Source: Symsagittifera roscoffensis
Taxonomy: Eukaryota > Xenacoelomorpha > Acoela > Convolutidae
Direction: 5' to 3'
NCBI RefSeq assembly: GCF_963678635.1
Contig: NC_087069.1
Location: 55,699,175 to 55,763,174, forward strand
DNA: 64,000 nucleotides
A program made the position numbers and the translations under genes. Numbering within the stretch: position 1 is the first letter of the stretch; every line of letters begins with the position of its first letter. Shown one piece after another: positions 34,279 to 44,478 of this stretch. A model generated the notes under the pieces. It was given only the letters and a program-made list of their open reading frames with translations, did no database searches and was not told the origin of the DNA.

Positions 34279-35343
34279 CTAATCTCCAATTTTTGTTTCA
34301 TAGGCTCTGCCATTGTTTTGTTTTTTACTGATCGACCACTCAATCTGAGTTAACTCTTCTAAATAAAAACATTGTTGATAAATCTGACAGTACTCTTCTT
34401 TTTTGTAATCTCCTCTCCATCTTTTTAACAAAACTATTGAACTTTCTGTGTTTCTATTCAAGTTAAAACTAATACAATCTCTATCAACTTCATCTGCCCA
34501 CCACTCTTGTAGTTTTTTGTAGTAGATCAATTTTAAAATCTGATAAATGTTCAATTCAGACATTGAAAACGCTTTTGATGGAAACATTTTTCTTACTGAA
34601 ATATATGAAGAAACTTAAAAAACTCAAATTGTTTTATCATTTTTAAAGTATTTTGTAGTAACAATCACCCTAAGTATTTTTTAGTTATTTAGAGTCTAAT
34701 TAATTTCAAGGAAATTATGTAGCCAATAAAAACCTCAATTTAAGGCAGAAAGAAATTGAAAACAACCAATGAAATTCAAAAAATCTAAAAAAATTAATGC
34801 TAATGTTTTCAACTAAATATACATTCTTGTTTGTAATTTTCCTAAATTGAGGCTAATTTTAGCTAAATTTTGATGAAAAAAATTATTAAATAAATTTATC
34901 TGTAATTTCATAAACAAATACTGGAAAATCAGTTCATAATTGGTTAGTGTTTTATGTCAATTTCGATTAAATTGTATGTTTTGTCTGACTTTTCCTCAGA
35001 TGTTATAGCTCTAAATATACCCTTTAGTGAGAAAAAATAGTTTTGAACCAATAATATTTCAATTACCAAACATGCAAAACATCACAAAGCTTTTTTTTTG
35101 AGGTTTACAATTATCAACAAACATAAAGTCTCCAAATATTTGGGACAGTTCTTTGAATTCATTCAAAGTATAGTTGACATATGCAACTTGCTTCAAGTCT
35201 TCTTTTTCGTTTGCAGTGAAGAGTCGAATCTGAATGTGGGGTGGCTTGCTCACGTTGTACTTCTTGATTGTGACACACACCCTCCTCATGTTGTACGTTG
35301 CTATTTCATATACTCTATTACAGATGTCGAGCTCCTGATCCAT
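34279..35343 (-). CDS. Two-exon gene of unknown function, 197 residues
   Basis: Exon 1 (35343-35067) starts MDQELDICNRVYEIATYNMR and runs to a GTAATT donor at 35066. Exon 2 (34595-34279) follows a TATATTTCAG acceptor and runs through FPSKAFSMSELNIYQ, LKLIYYKKLQEWW and TQIEWSISKK to TAG. The phases match: one base from exon 1 and two from exon 2 make a valine codon, and the total of 594 bases is divisible by three. The 471-bp intron is AT-rich. The protein is mixed basic and aromatic with no recognised domain. The open frame extends upstream of the chosen ATG to about 35440, so the N-terminus may be longer and may come from the neighbouring 929-bp repeat. Confidence 0.55.
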
Positions 35344-35894
35344 AGTTGATTCTCTGCCAGATTTGGCTTCATATATAGGTACGAGTCCAAGATTTTCAGC
35401 ATCGTGAATAACAGTATTCCGTATTGCGGATATTGCTTCGCCTTTTTTTCACTAAGATAGACTTGTTGAGACTTTTCAAATTGTCCCAAATCTTTTTTTT
35501 TTTAAAATTGAAAGCACGGTTCCAAGCATATTTCCTCTTGTAGGATTTTTGGAACCAAACAAATCTCCCAATTCTTTTTTGATTTTTTGAAAATTCAATA
35601 TAGTTGGGACTATCAACTTTTCTCGAGTAAATTTTGAAGAACAAACTGATCAGATGAGGAGAAATGAGAGAAATGAATTTGAGATAACATGAAAATAGAA
35701 ATGCAGTATGAGTCATCGCCATTTCCATATATGGAAGTAGTGCCAAAGACGGAACGATTTCCCAATATGGAAGCTGCGTAGGCGTTACTACTACTATATA
35801 ACTCCACCATTTTCTGCAAAAATCATTTTTCCCAATGGCAGCTGCTATGTGTCAAGCTCTTCCCAGCTTTTATTCAGAATATAATAGTAAATAA

Positions 35895-36320
35895 TTGTTT
35901 ATTTCTGTTTCAAACAATTTTTACGAAAAATACATAGTAACCCAAGATTATTGCGTTTCTACTCACGATTCTTTCTGTTCCTTGGGAAATTGCAAATTTC
36001 ATATAATTTTAATTGGAACATCCCTTAGCCAAATTCTTCAGAGATTAGACAAATATCAATACATATATCAAGAAATAGATTGTTTTTACACTTTGTACAA
36101 GCACAGATTCTTTCCGAGTATTGTCACATCAAGTGGGGAAGTCTTCAATCAGCTTAATTGTGCAGTTCAGCATAATTTGCGATGGAAAGGAGTAGAAAAA
36201 ACACCAAGCGTATCAAGGAAACGCCTTGTTCGCAAAAAGTTCAAAAAACATTATCTAAGTTCTAATCAAAAACTTGCATCTACGCAAACTCTTGGCTCAG
36301 CATTTTTAGACAGAATTTGA
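35895..36320 (+). CDS. Hypothetical protein in 929-bp unit, copy 1
   Basis: The open frame (141 codons, no ATG at its start, so probably an exon or a frame entered by splicing) reads YIYQEIDCFYTLYKHRFFPS, IVTSSGEVFNQLNCAVQHNL and a basic part, KRLVRKKFKKHYLS, then LASTQTLGSAFLDRI and TGA. The end matches a separate plus-strand exon at 40183 (ELASTQTLRSSFLERI), which shows a related gene nearby and favours the plus strand as the coding strand. No known domain is recognised. Minus-strand frames in the same unit are also open and cannot be fully excluded. Confidence 0.4.
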   Translation: MFISVSNNFYEKYIVTQDYCVSTHDSFCSLGNCKFHIILIGTSLSQILQRLDKYQYIYQEIDCFYTLYKHRFFPSIVTSSGEVFNQLNCAVQHNLRWKGVEKTPSVSRKRLVRKKFKKHYLSSNQKLASTQTLGSAFLDRI

Positions 36321-36823
36321 AAAGTTTAAAATTCAAAATCTGATTTGTTCAAAATAATTGATTCAAAACAAATCAGATTTTGAGTTTTAGACTTGTTGAG
36401 ACTTTTCAAATTGTCCCAAATCATTTTTTTTTAAAATTGAAAGCACGGTTCCAAGCATATTTCCCCTTGTAGGATTTTTGGAACCAAACAAATCTCCCAA
36501 TTCTTTTTTGATTTTTTGAAAATTCAATATAGTTGGGACTATCAACTTTTCTCGAGTAAATTTTGAAGAACAAACTGATCAGATGAGGAGAAATGAGAGA
36601 AATGAATTTGAGATAACATGAAAATAGAAATGCAGTATGAGTCATCGCCATTTCCATATATGGAAGTAGTGCCAAAGACGGAACGATTTCCCAATATGGA
36701 AGCTGCGTAGGCGTTACTACTACTATATAACTCCACCATTTTCTGCAAAAATCATTTTTCCCAATGGCAGCTGCTATGTGTCAAGCTCTTCCCAGCTTTT
36801 ATTCAGAATATAATAGTAAATAA

Positions 36824-37198
36824 TTGTTTATTTCTGTTTCAAACAATTTTTACGAAAAATACATAGTAACCCAAGATTATTGCGTTTCTACTCACGATTC
36901 TTTCTGTTCCTTGGGAAATTGCAAATTTCATATAATTTTAATTGGAACATCCCTTAGCCAAATTCTTCAGAGATTAGACAAATATCAATACATATATCAA
37001 GAAATAGATTGTTTTTACACTTTGTACAAGCACAGATTCTTTCCGAGTATTGTCACATCAAGTGGGGAAGTCTTCAATCAGCTTAATTGTGCAGTTCAGC
37101 ATAATTTGCGATGGAAAGGAGTAGAAAAAACACCAAGCGTATCAAGGAAACGCCTTGTTCGCAAAAAGTTCAAAAAACATTATCTAAGTTCTAGTTAA
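36824..37198 (+). pseudogene. Hypothetical protein in 929-bp unit, copy 2, early stop
   Basis: Same protein as copy 1, but a change in CTAGTTAAA creates a TAA at 37196-37198, so the LASTQTLGSAFLDRI end is lost. It is likely non-functional or truncated by 17 residues. Confidence 0.4.
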
Positions 37199-37752
37199 AA
37201 ACTTGCATCTACGCAAACTCTTGGCTCAGCATTTTTAGACAGAATTTGAAAAGTTTAAAATTCAAAATCTGATTTGTTCAAAATAATTGATTCAAAACAA
37301 ATCAGATTTTGAGTTTTAGACTTGTTGAGACTTTTCAAATTGTCCCAAATCATTTTTTTTTAAAATTGAAAGCACGGTTCCAAGCATATTTCCCCTTGTA
37401 GGATTTTTGGAACCAAACAAATCTCCCAATTCTTTTTTGATTTTTTGAAAATTCAATATAGTTGGGACTATCAACTTTTCTCGAGTAAATTTTGAAGAAC
37501 AAACTGATCAGATGAGGAGAAATGAGAGAAATGAATTTGAGATAACATGAAAATAGAAATGCAGTATGAGTCATCGCCATTTCCATATATGGAAGTAGTG
37601 CCAAAGACGGAACGATTTCCCAATATGGAAGCTGCGTAGGCGTTACTACTACTATATAACTCCACCATTTTCTGCAAAAATCATTTTTCCCAATGGCAGC
37701 TGCTATGTGTCAAGCTCTTCCCAGCTTTTATTCAGAATATAATAGTAAATAA

Positions 37753-38178
37753 TTGTTTATTTCTGTTTCAAACAATTTTTACGAAAAATACATAGTAACC
37801 CAAGATTATTGCGTTTCTACTCACGATTCTTTCTGTTCCTTGGGAAATTGCAAATTTCATATAATTTTAATTGGAACATCCCTTAGCCAAATTCTTCAGA
37901 GATTAGACAAATATCAATACATATATCAAGAAATAGATTGTTTTTACACTTTGTACAAGCACAGATTCTTTCCGAGTATTGTCACATCAAGTGGGGAAGT
38001 CTTCAATCAGCTTAATTGTGCAGTTCAGCATAATTTACAATGGAAAGGAGTAGAAAAAACACCAAGCGTATCAAGGAAACGCCTTGTTCGCAAAAAGTTC
38101 AAAAAACATTATCTAAGTTCTAATCAAAAACTTGCATCTACGCAAACTCTTGGCTCAGCATTTTTAGACAGAATTTGA
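37753..38178 (+). CDS. Hypothetical protein in 929-bp unit, copy 3
   Basis: Same 141-codon frame as copy 1 with one replacement (HNLQWKG for HNLRWKG). Beyond the unit (38260-38330) the sequence again shows DGYGYGSVNSE. This corresponds to FIDGYGTVNRAYQFFY at the end of the exon at 40183, so the repeat sits next to the old 3' end of the same gene family. Confidence 0.4.
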   Translation: MFISVSNNFYEKYIVTQDYCVSTHDSFCSLGNCKFHIILIGTSLSQILQRLDKYQYIYQEIDCFYTLYKHRFFPSIVTSSGEVFNQLNCAVQHNLQWKGVEKTPSVSRKRLVRKKFKKHYLSSNQKLASTQTLGSAFLDRI

Positions 38179-38246
38179 AAAGTTTAAAATTCAAAACCTG
38201 ATTTGTTCAAAATAATTGATTCAAAACAAATCAGATTTTGAGTTTT

Positions 38247-39156
38247 AAACTTTTCAAATTATGTCTAAAAATGATGGTTATGGTTATGGTTCTGTAAATA
38301 GTGAGCGTGTCAATTTTTCTAATAATTTTTGATTATTTCTTCATAAAAATGTAGTCAAGGTTGATTAAAGTTCAATTCAACTGCTTTTCAACGAATAAAT
38401 GTATGTTACTTTTTTACAAGATGCAAAACAATCAATCATTTTATATCAAATATGCGTATTTTATAGAAAGTTTGTTGCAGAACGCAATTTTTTCAAATTT
38501 TAAAAAATATGTACATTTGCAAAAACTAACTTCTTTTTTCTTATTGTTTAGAAATTATCAGTATTGATGACTTTGAATGCTTTTCCTTCTCTTAATTCAC
38601 TGTTTCTTTGATGTTTTTGATTTACATACGTGCAAAAGTAAATTTTTCACTGATTAAACTTAAAACAAAGAAATTCTTAAATATTAACTTTTAGCATTGC
38701 AAGAAAATCCTCTTTCAGTTTTCTTTAAAATGCGAAATTATTTGATGAAATTTTTCTTAACTTGCAAGATTTTGTTTGAGTTTTTTAACAAGTATGCAAA
38801 AAATATTTTGAAAATTTTTGCATGGTGCAAAATTATTTTAAAGTTTTTAACATGTATGCAAAAATTGTAGTGATTTCTTATCTTGTGTGCGAATACGTTG
38901 TGTAGTTTTTCACAAATATTGAAATTGATTCAACTTTTTTATCATCTTACGATAACATTTTTTAAAAAAATATTTACTAATCTTAAAATTAGTTTGATTT
39001 TTAAAAATGAATTTTACAAATTTATAAACAAAACTTTGCCTATGCAATTTTTTAAACAAAGTTTTCAATGATCTTCTTTCATTATTCCTATCTCTTTAAA
39101 AAAATACCTGATGCAGAGAAATTAAATTACAAAACACAAGACAATAACCAACTTAT
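38247..39156. other. AT-rich stretch with repeated TGCAAAA words
   Basis: No gene is seen. Between 38600 and 38880 short diverged units of the form TTTTTAACANGTNTGCAAAAA recur. The same kind of sequence is found at 40380-41060, so both belong to a diverged duplication of about 2.05 kb that also carries the two paralogues that follow. Confidence 0.5.
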
Positions 39157-39651
39157 TTACAAATCAAAGAGCTGTCGAGCAGCAGAAGAGTTCTGGAGGT
39201 TCTCTATAGAACGCAGAGCTAGACCAGGTTCCATTGCTGGTGGTTGTTGTGGATGAGTGTTTTGAGGCGTCATTGTTTCTGAGAAACCCTCATCTTCATC
39301 TATTGTGATGGGGTTTTCGACTGATCCCTGTTCCCAAGGAAAAAGGAAATCGTCGACTGGTTGAGCCACAAATCTTGAGTCCGGAATCTCGGGATAGTTC
39401 ATTCCCACATGCTCAGACACTTCCTTCATCATTTGCATGGTTCCAAGTTGGTTCTCTGTGATGGGAACTTGCATCATATGATGTTCGTTGAAATCCCTTC
39501 GCATCACCTCCACCATATGCCAGACTTGGATTGGGATATCCATTCGTGTCAGAAAAACTCCAGAGACAGTTTCTCGCACTTGAATTTGTTCTAGATCAGG
39601 CGAAAATTCTACAGAGTACATGAGGTTGCTGTTTTGCACTGAGAAGATCAT
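39157..39651 (-). CDS. Unknown protein, 164 residues, paralogue A
   Basis: Single open frame from ATG at 39651 to TGA/TAA near 39157. The sequence starts MIFSVQNSNLMYSVEFSP and has a conserved middle, RMDIPIQVWHMVEVM, then FNEHHMMQVP, an acidic stretch (NPITIDEDEGFSE), a proline-rich linker and a closing LALRSIENLQN with QLFDL. It is about 80-85 percent identical to paralogue B over the first 130 residues, with mostly conservative changes and no stops. That pattern suggests selection for protein function in both. No domain is recognised. The acidic and proline-rich second half may be disordered. The upstream region (39800-40010) holds CCAAT boxes. Confidence 0.65.
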   Translation of the reverse strand: MIFSVQNSNLMYSVEFSPDLEQIQVRETVSGVFLTRMDIPIQVWHMVEVMRRDFNEHHMMQVPITENQLGTMQMMKEVSEHVGMNYPEIPDSRFVAQPVDDFLFPWEQGSVENPITIDEDEGFSETMTPQNTHPQQPPAMEPGLALRSIENLQNSSAARQLFDL

Positions 39652-39828
39652 TTTGAGCAATAAATTGAGTTAATGAGTAAAAACAAGGAAGAGCTGATAG
39701 AAGGTGGTTAAGTTGAAATTAATGTATTCAGAGCTGAGAGAGGAGGTAGTTGACGGTAGTTAAATTGAAATTAAAATGATTTTTAGTTAAGAGAGATGGG
39801 TACCTTCAACTGGAATGTGTGGGTTTAA

Positions 39829-40007
39829 CCAATCAGAATTGATTTTCCTTATTTGGATTCTAGTCGTGTCTAATCAGATTTTAGTTTCCTTTTATGGAAT
39901 TCTTATAGAAAACTCGTGTCCAATTGGAAACAAAGCTCAATTTTACACATTGTCGTTTCCAATCACAAAAATGTTCATTTTTGTTCAAGTTGTCGTATCC
40001 AATCAGA
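39829..40007. promoter_or_regulatory. CCAAT-box cluster between divergent genes
   Basis: CCAATCAGA at 39829 and 39999, CTAATCAGA at 39870, CCAATTGG at 39920 and CCAATCAC at 39959, spaced about 40-50 bp, often preceded by TCGTGTC or GTCGTNTC. The cluster lies between the minus-strand paralogue A and a plus-strand exon at 40183, a layout that would suit a shared promoter. Confidence 0.5.
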
Positions 40008-40182
40008 GGAACCTTTTAAGGACTTAAGTCTTCCAAATAAGTAAAAATATACACAAAAGCAATCGCAAAAAAAATGACCACAAGTTGTTTGCTGTAAAAA
40101 TAAGAAATATTGCCGATATAAGTAACAAAAGAAGAAAAATTATAAAAAGTAGCATCTCTGCATTTTTTTCATTTCTGATCAG

Positions 40183-40335
40183 GAGCTTGCGTCCACTCAG
40201 ACTCTTCGATCATCTTTTTTGGAAAGAATTCGAAAAGTTCAAAACTCTAAGTATGAGACTGACTTGTTGAAAATTGTTGATTGTTTTATTGATGGTTATG
40301 GTACTGTAAATAGAGCGTATCAATTTTTCTATTAA
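40183..40335 (+). CDS. Terminal exon of a gene related to the 929-bp repeat ORF
   Basis: A strong acceptor, TTTTTTTCATTTCTGATCAG, ends at 40182. The open frame then reads ELASTQTLRSSFLERIRKVQ, NSKYETDLLKIVDCFIDGYG and TVNRAYQFFY to TAA at 40333-40335. It matches the end of the 929-bp unit ORF (LASTQTLGSAFLDRI), but in the repeat the stretch is joined without the intron. A basic upstream exon is likely at about 40085-40150 (KRRKI region). The partner exon in the second half of the duplication (42120-42160) lacks this terminal exon. Confidence 0.45.
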   Translation, partial: ELASTQTLRSSFLERIRKVQNSKYETDLLKIVDCFIDGYGTVNRAYQFFY

Positions 40336-41220
40336 TAATTGAATATTTGTTAATGAAAATCTTGTCAAAATTGTTTTTATTTAAAATCAAAAGTTTTTTC
40401 AACGAAAAAATTTGTAATTTTCCACACGTGTGCAAAAATAAACTCAGAGTTTTTTCGCAAGATGCAAATTTTGGTTTGATTTTTTTAACACGTTTGCAAA
40501 AATTTAATTAAACTTCAAGACGCAAAAACTGTTTTGGTTTTTTCAACAAGTGTGCAATAATTTCCTACAAAATTTTGTGTTAGATGCAAGTTTTTTTGTG
40601 GTTTATTTTGAAAACAAATGCAAAAATGTAACTTCTTTTTTCTTATGCATATGCAAAAATTGCAAAATTTTATTGTAAAAAACTTGTTAAATTAATGCTA
40701 AAAATTATTCATAATTGCTAACTTTGAGTGCTATTCCCTATCTTAATACATTGTTTTTCCATTATTTTTGATCAATATACATGCAAAAAAGAGATTTTTC
40801 TATGATCAAAATTAAAATAAAGATTTTCATTTACTTTAATTAATTTCAGTGCAAGAAAACCATTTTTCAGTTTTCTTTAAAATGCGAAAAAATTTAATGA
40901 AATTTTTCTTAATTTGCGAGATTTTCTTTGATTTTTTTAACAAGTGTGCGAAAAAATTATGAAAGTTTTTGCATGGTGCAAAAATTAATGTAAAGTTTTT
41001 AACATGCTTGCAAAAATTGGTTTAATTTTTTGTCATCTTTCTAACAAAATTGTATAAAAGTATTTACCAGATGCACGATTAGTTTCATTTTTAACAAAGT
41101 TTTACCATTGAAACTTCTTAATAAACTTTTCTATGATCTCCTTTGTCCCTATCTCTATAAAATAAAATTGCTAGATGTAAAGAAATTAAATTACAAAACA
41201 CAAGACAATAACCAATTTAT
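40336..41220. other. AT-rich stretch, second half of the diverged duplication
   Basis: TGCAAAA-rich short repeats (40380-41060) corresponding to 38600-39060. No gene is seen. Confidence 0.5.
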
Positions 41221-41709
41221 TTACAAATCAAAGAGTTGTTGAGTAGCTGAGTTCTCAAAGTTTTGCAAGTTCTCAATGGAGCGCAAAGCTGGTCTTGCAA
41301 CTATCACTGGTGGTTCGCTGACTGGAGTTCTTGGCTCAGAGAACCCCTCATCCTCTTCGATGGTAATTGGGTTGTCCACAGATTTCTCTTCCCAAGGAAA
41401 GAGGAAACCGTCGAATGGTTGAGCCACATATCTAGAGTCAGGAGTTTTGGGGTAATTCATTCCGACATACTCGGCCGCTTCCTTCATCATTTGCATTTCT
41501 CCAAGTTGGTTCTCTGTAGGGGGTACTTGCATCATATGATGTTCGTTGAAATCGCTTCGCATCACTTCAACCATGTGCCAGACTTGGATTGGCATATCCA
41601 TTCGTGTCAGAAAAACTCCAGAGGATGTTTCTCGCACTTGAATTTGTACTAGTTCAGGCGAAAATTCTACAGAGTACATGAGGTTGCTGTTTTGCACTGA
41701 GAAGATCAT
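41221..41709 (-). CDS. Unknown protein, 162 residues, paralogue B
   Basis: Open frame from ATG at 41709, 2,058 bp from paralogue A. The same layout is kept: MIFSVQNSNLMYSVEFSP, RMDMPIQVWHMVEVM, FNEHHMMQVP, an acidic box (ITIEEDEGFSE), a shorter proline/valine linker, LRSIENLQN and QLFDL. The linker differs in length and sequence while the ends are conserved, which points to two functional blocks joined by a flexible part. Its upstream region carries CCAATCAGA at 41887 and 41928. No known family is recognised. Confidence 0.65.
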   Translation of the reverse strand: MIFSVQNSNLMYSVEFSPELVQIQVRETSSGVFLTRMDMPIQVWHMVEVMRSDFNEHHMMQVPPTENQLGEMQMMKEAAEYVGMNYPKTPDSRYVAQPFDGFLFPWEEKSVDNPITIEEDEGFSEPRTPVSEPPVIVARPALRSIENLQNFENSATQQLFDL

Positions 41710-41879
41710 TTTGAGCAATAAATTGAGTTAAAGAGTAAAAACAAGGAAGAGCTGATAGAAGGTGGTTAAGTTGAAATCAATGTATTTAGAGCTGAGAGAG
41801 GAGGTAGTTGACGGTAGTGAAATTGAAAACAAAATGGTTTTTTGTTAAGAGAGAGGGGTACCTTCAACTGGAATGTGTG

Positions 41880-41990
41880 GGTTTAACCAATCAGAATGGA
41901 TTTTCCTTATTTGGATTGTAGTCGTGTCCAATCAGATTTTAGTTTCCTTTTATGGAATTCTTATACAAAACTCGTGTCCAATTGGAAACA
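41880..41990. promoter_or_regulatory. CCAAT boxes upstream of paralogue B
   Basis: CCAATCAGA at 41887 and 41928, and CCAATTGG near 41977, in the same order as upstream of paralogue A. The more distal boxes of the A cluster are deleted here (join near 42020). Confidence 0.5.
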
Positions 41991-42755
41991 AAACTACATT
42001 TTATACATTGCCGTTTCCAAATGAGTAAAAATATACACAAAAGCAATCGCAAAAATATATGACCAAAAGTTGTTGCGGTAAAAATAAGAAATATTGCCGA
42101 TATAGGTAACAAAAGAAGAAAAATTAAGAAAAGTAGCATCTCTGCAGGTCTTCTCATCAAGTTAACTGATTTTTTTGTATATAATCGATGAGAAATTGAG
42201 ACGATAACCTAAAGTTGATGAGTTTTTTAAAGCAAATCTCTGGAAATCTGATACCAAACCTGATCATGCAAGATTTTGAACTTTGAAAGTCTTTAAAAAA
42301 ATGGAGGAATAAAGAACTTTGCTGGGGAGTTTCGACAAAATTGGAAGTTGGATATGGAATAAAAAGAGTCTTTGAAATATTATCGTACGACTTTTTTATT
42401 AACTTCAAATTTTTTAAAATGAATAAAATTTCTTTTCTAGTCAAGTGTAACTCAGCAGTAAGTTTATAGCTTTGATACGCAATATGTGAATCAAAAATAA
42501 ACTCTTTGGTTGAGTAAGTTTCCCTAAAGAGACCTTTACTTAGTCAAATTACTCTATTTTGGACAATTTAAACGTCCAACGTCCAAAAAATTGTGAAAAA
42601 AGTAAGAATCTACATCTAATTCATCAATAAGGAAATCACACGGAATATTTTCTTTTTTCTTGTAGAGTAATTCGAGGAAGTTCAAATGCTTTTTAATTGA
42701 CATTCTTCAAAAATGAAAATTTTGGATCTAAAGTTATGTCTAGAAACTGCTTAGT
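41991..42755. other. Non-coding stretch before the giant element
   Basis: It contains the truncated second copy of the divergent plus-strand gene start (42050-42150). A minus-strand open frame of low complexity (42157-42444) was not accepted as a gene. Nothing else is recognised. Confidence 0.45.
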
Positions 42756-43067
42756 TCTGATTGGTTGACAATTTTTCTGGAAAATTTTAAAGCTTTCCAA
42801 AAATTCTAGAATTTTCCAAGGAATAACGTGGTGATGACGTCTTTACCATAAAAGGAAAATTGCGTGGGTGTTGACGTCACTTCTATTCATAGAATGAAGT
42901 CATTACCATAAAAAGAAAATTGCATTGGTGATACGTCACTTCTAAATATAGAATGACGTCATTACCATAAAAGGAAAATTGCGTAGGCGGTGACGTCACT
43001 TCTTTTCAAAGATTGACGTCATTACCGTAAAAGGATAATTGCGTAGGCGTCATTGATAGTATAAATA
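42756..43067 (+). promoter_or_regulatory. Enhancer-like array (CRE plus CArG repeats) with TATA box
   Basis: Four units of about 60 bp start at 42835, 42895, 42954 and 43014. Each begins with a TGACGTCA-type site (perfect or near) and continues ATTACCATAAAAGG, which contains the CArG box CCATAAAAGG (perfect in units 1 and 3, one mismatch in 2 and 4). Further TGACGTCA sites lie at 42872 and 42991. TATAAATA is at 43060-43067, and an inverted CCAATCAGA is at 42756. This is the layout of a strong polymerase II promoter pointing right, into the giant retroelement. It may be the U3 part of its 5' LTR; the matching 3' LTR is outside the window. Confidence 0.6.
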
Positions 43068-44478
43068 CACTTATTTTATTGGGTTAAATTCGTCATTTTG
43101 TTTGCCAATCTGTGCCAGTCGGTCATATTTGGAAGTTTGACCTTGAGAGAAGCAAAAAACACTTGATTTTGGAGTGAAATTTAATTTTTCAAAAATTCGA
43201 AAGAAGCCTGTCATGCACGATTTTCTCGCGATAACTGAAAGTCGAAAAAGAGAATTCAGAACAATCGAGTGACAATCGCGGGAAAGTTGCAAGATAAATC
43301 ACTAGGAAATTGCCATTCGCAATTTCCGAGACAATAATAATCTAGAGTAGAGCTGTCCTATTTGAAATAGAAGACAGAGTGTTCCTGAGAACTGGACCAG
43401 AGTGAACCTTCGGTGGAAAGGTGGACAGCTTGAGTGTCCCAATGGTCCACATAAAACTGCATTCTAGAGTACAAACTTATTCCTGTTGTTGAAACTAGCA
43501 AACATTAAACTCATTTAGTTACACTATTTAATTCTTGAGTTGCTTACCGACTTAATTACTCCCAATTCTTGAGCGTGCCACAATGTGAGTACCAATTTAA
43601 ATTTCTAGAGTGTGTTTTATGATTGTTATGTTGAGGTAAGGCGAGTTTTAGGTTGATCCATCTGAAATGGATCAAAGTTCCACTGTCTAATAAAAAGTAA
43701 CTTAACGGATTGTTCCAACCCGGTTTTTAACGGCGTTCATGTATTTTGGGTATCTAGAGACCTGAGTATGGGGACGTTATTATTTCTAGAGTGGGGGGGA
43801 TATTTTGGTAGTAGCCTTTAAGCTGTAACGGGTCGTGGTCTCATGTCACAAGCTCACCGAATTGGCTCCGACTGGTTTGAGGTGGAAAAACACAAGAGAT
43901 AGTGTCCCTGACTCTTGAGCCAATGGTTATAGGGCCTATTTTTTTTAAGCCTCATGTGTGACTACAGTAGACAATGTTACATAGTGTTTTTATGGCGCTC
44001 CTGGGTGTTTACGACATCAAGACTACGGAGTCGAACCCACTTGAGACAGCTTCGGGCTGAATGCCCATTCTAGAGTACCGGCGGTACGGTTCGACAGGAA
44101 CGTGCAAACCCTCCGGTTGTACCGTGATAGCTTTTTAAGAAAACTCGAGAAAAACTTCCTGGTACGCTCTCCGAACGAGGCTTAGCTAACCGAGTAAAGG
44201 GGGGCAACTAGGGGGACAAAAACACGAGCAAAAAGACAAAAAGCAAAACAAAAACCAAAAAAGAATAGAAACAGGAACAAAAACCATAAAACGGAAAAAG
44301 ACAGTGATTTTGACACCAGATTAGTTGGATCAAACCTTTATATTAATTAAATAGTATACCCATACTGTTTTACAAGTTCGATCATCCTAGTAATTTAACC
44401 CAGTATTCTTAATAAAGAGCCCGAGTGTGGGGCGTTGTCAAGGGTTTTCAGATAGCTTGGAACTTAGCTGGACAACAA

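Larger units (their letters stand above)
35458..38246. repeat. Tandem triplication of a 929-bp unit
   Basis: Units start at about 35458, 36388 and 37317 (TAGACTTGTTGAG). Internal landmarks recur every 929 bp. Copies are almost identical: homopolymer length changes near 35492, CTAATC to CTAGTT near 37193, and GCGATGG to ACAATGG near 38038. At the unit ends a perfect 16-bp inverted repeat occurs (CAAAATCTGATTTGTT at 36334-36349 and its complement at 36367-36382). Confidence 0.9.

Noticed and set aside
35396-35819. Minus-strand ORFs in the 929-bp unit (also near 36421 and 37350)
   Set aside because: They look partly protein-like, but the plus-strand ORF has a matching exon at 40183, so the plus strand is preferred. 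The minus-strand option remains open.
7280-38246. CRISPR-like or satellite-only reading of the tandem arrays
   Set aside because: Units are hundreds to thousands of bases long and contiguous, with no short repeat-spacer pattern, and the genome is eukaryotic.
42157-42444. Minus-strand ORF of 95 codons
   Set aside because: No ATG at its start, low-complexity Phe/Ile/Lys content, no splice support.
43071-43292. Minus-strand 73-codon ORF opposite the presumed transcription start
   Set aside because: It lies in the expected leader of the giant element. No homology features and no start or splice context.
44060-44135. tRNA-like or primer-binding-site-like sequence (GGTTCGAC and a GGTAC/GTACC stem)
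   Set aside because: No cloverleaf could be drawn, and no clear complement to a tRNA 3' end beginning TGG next to an LTR end was found.
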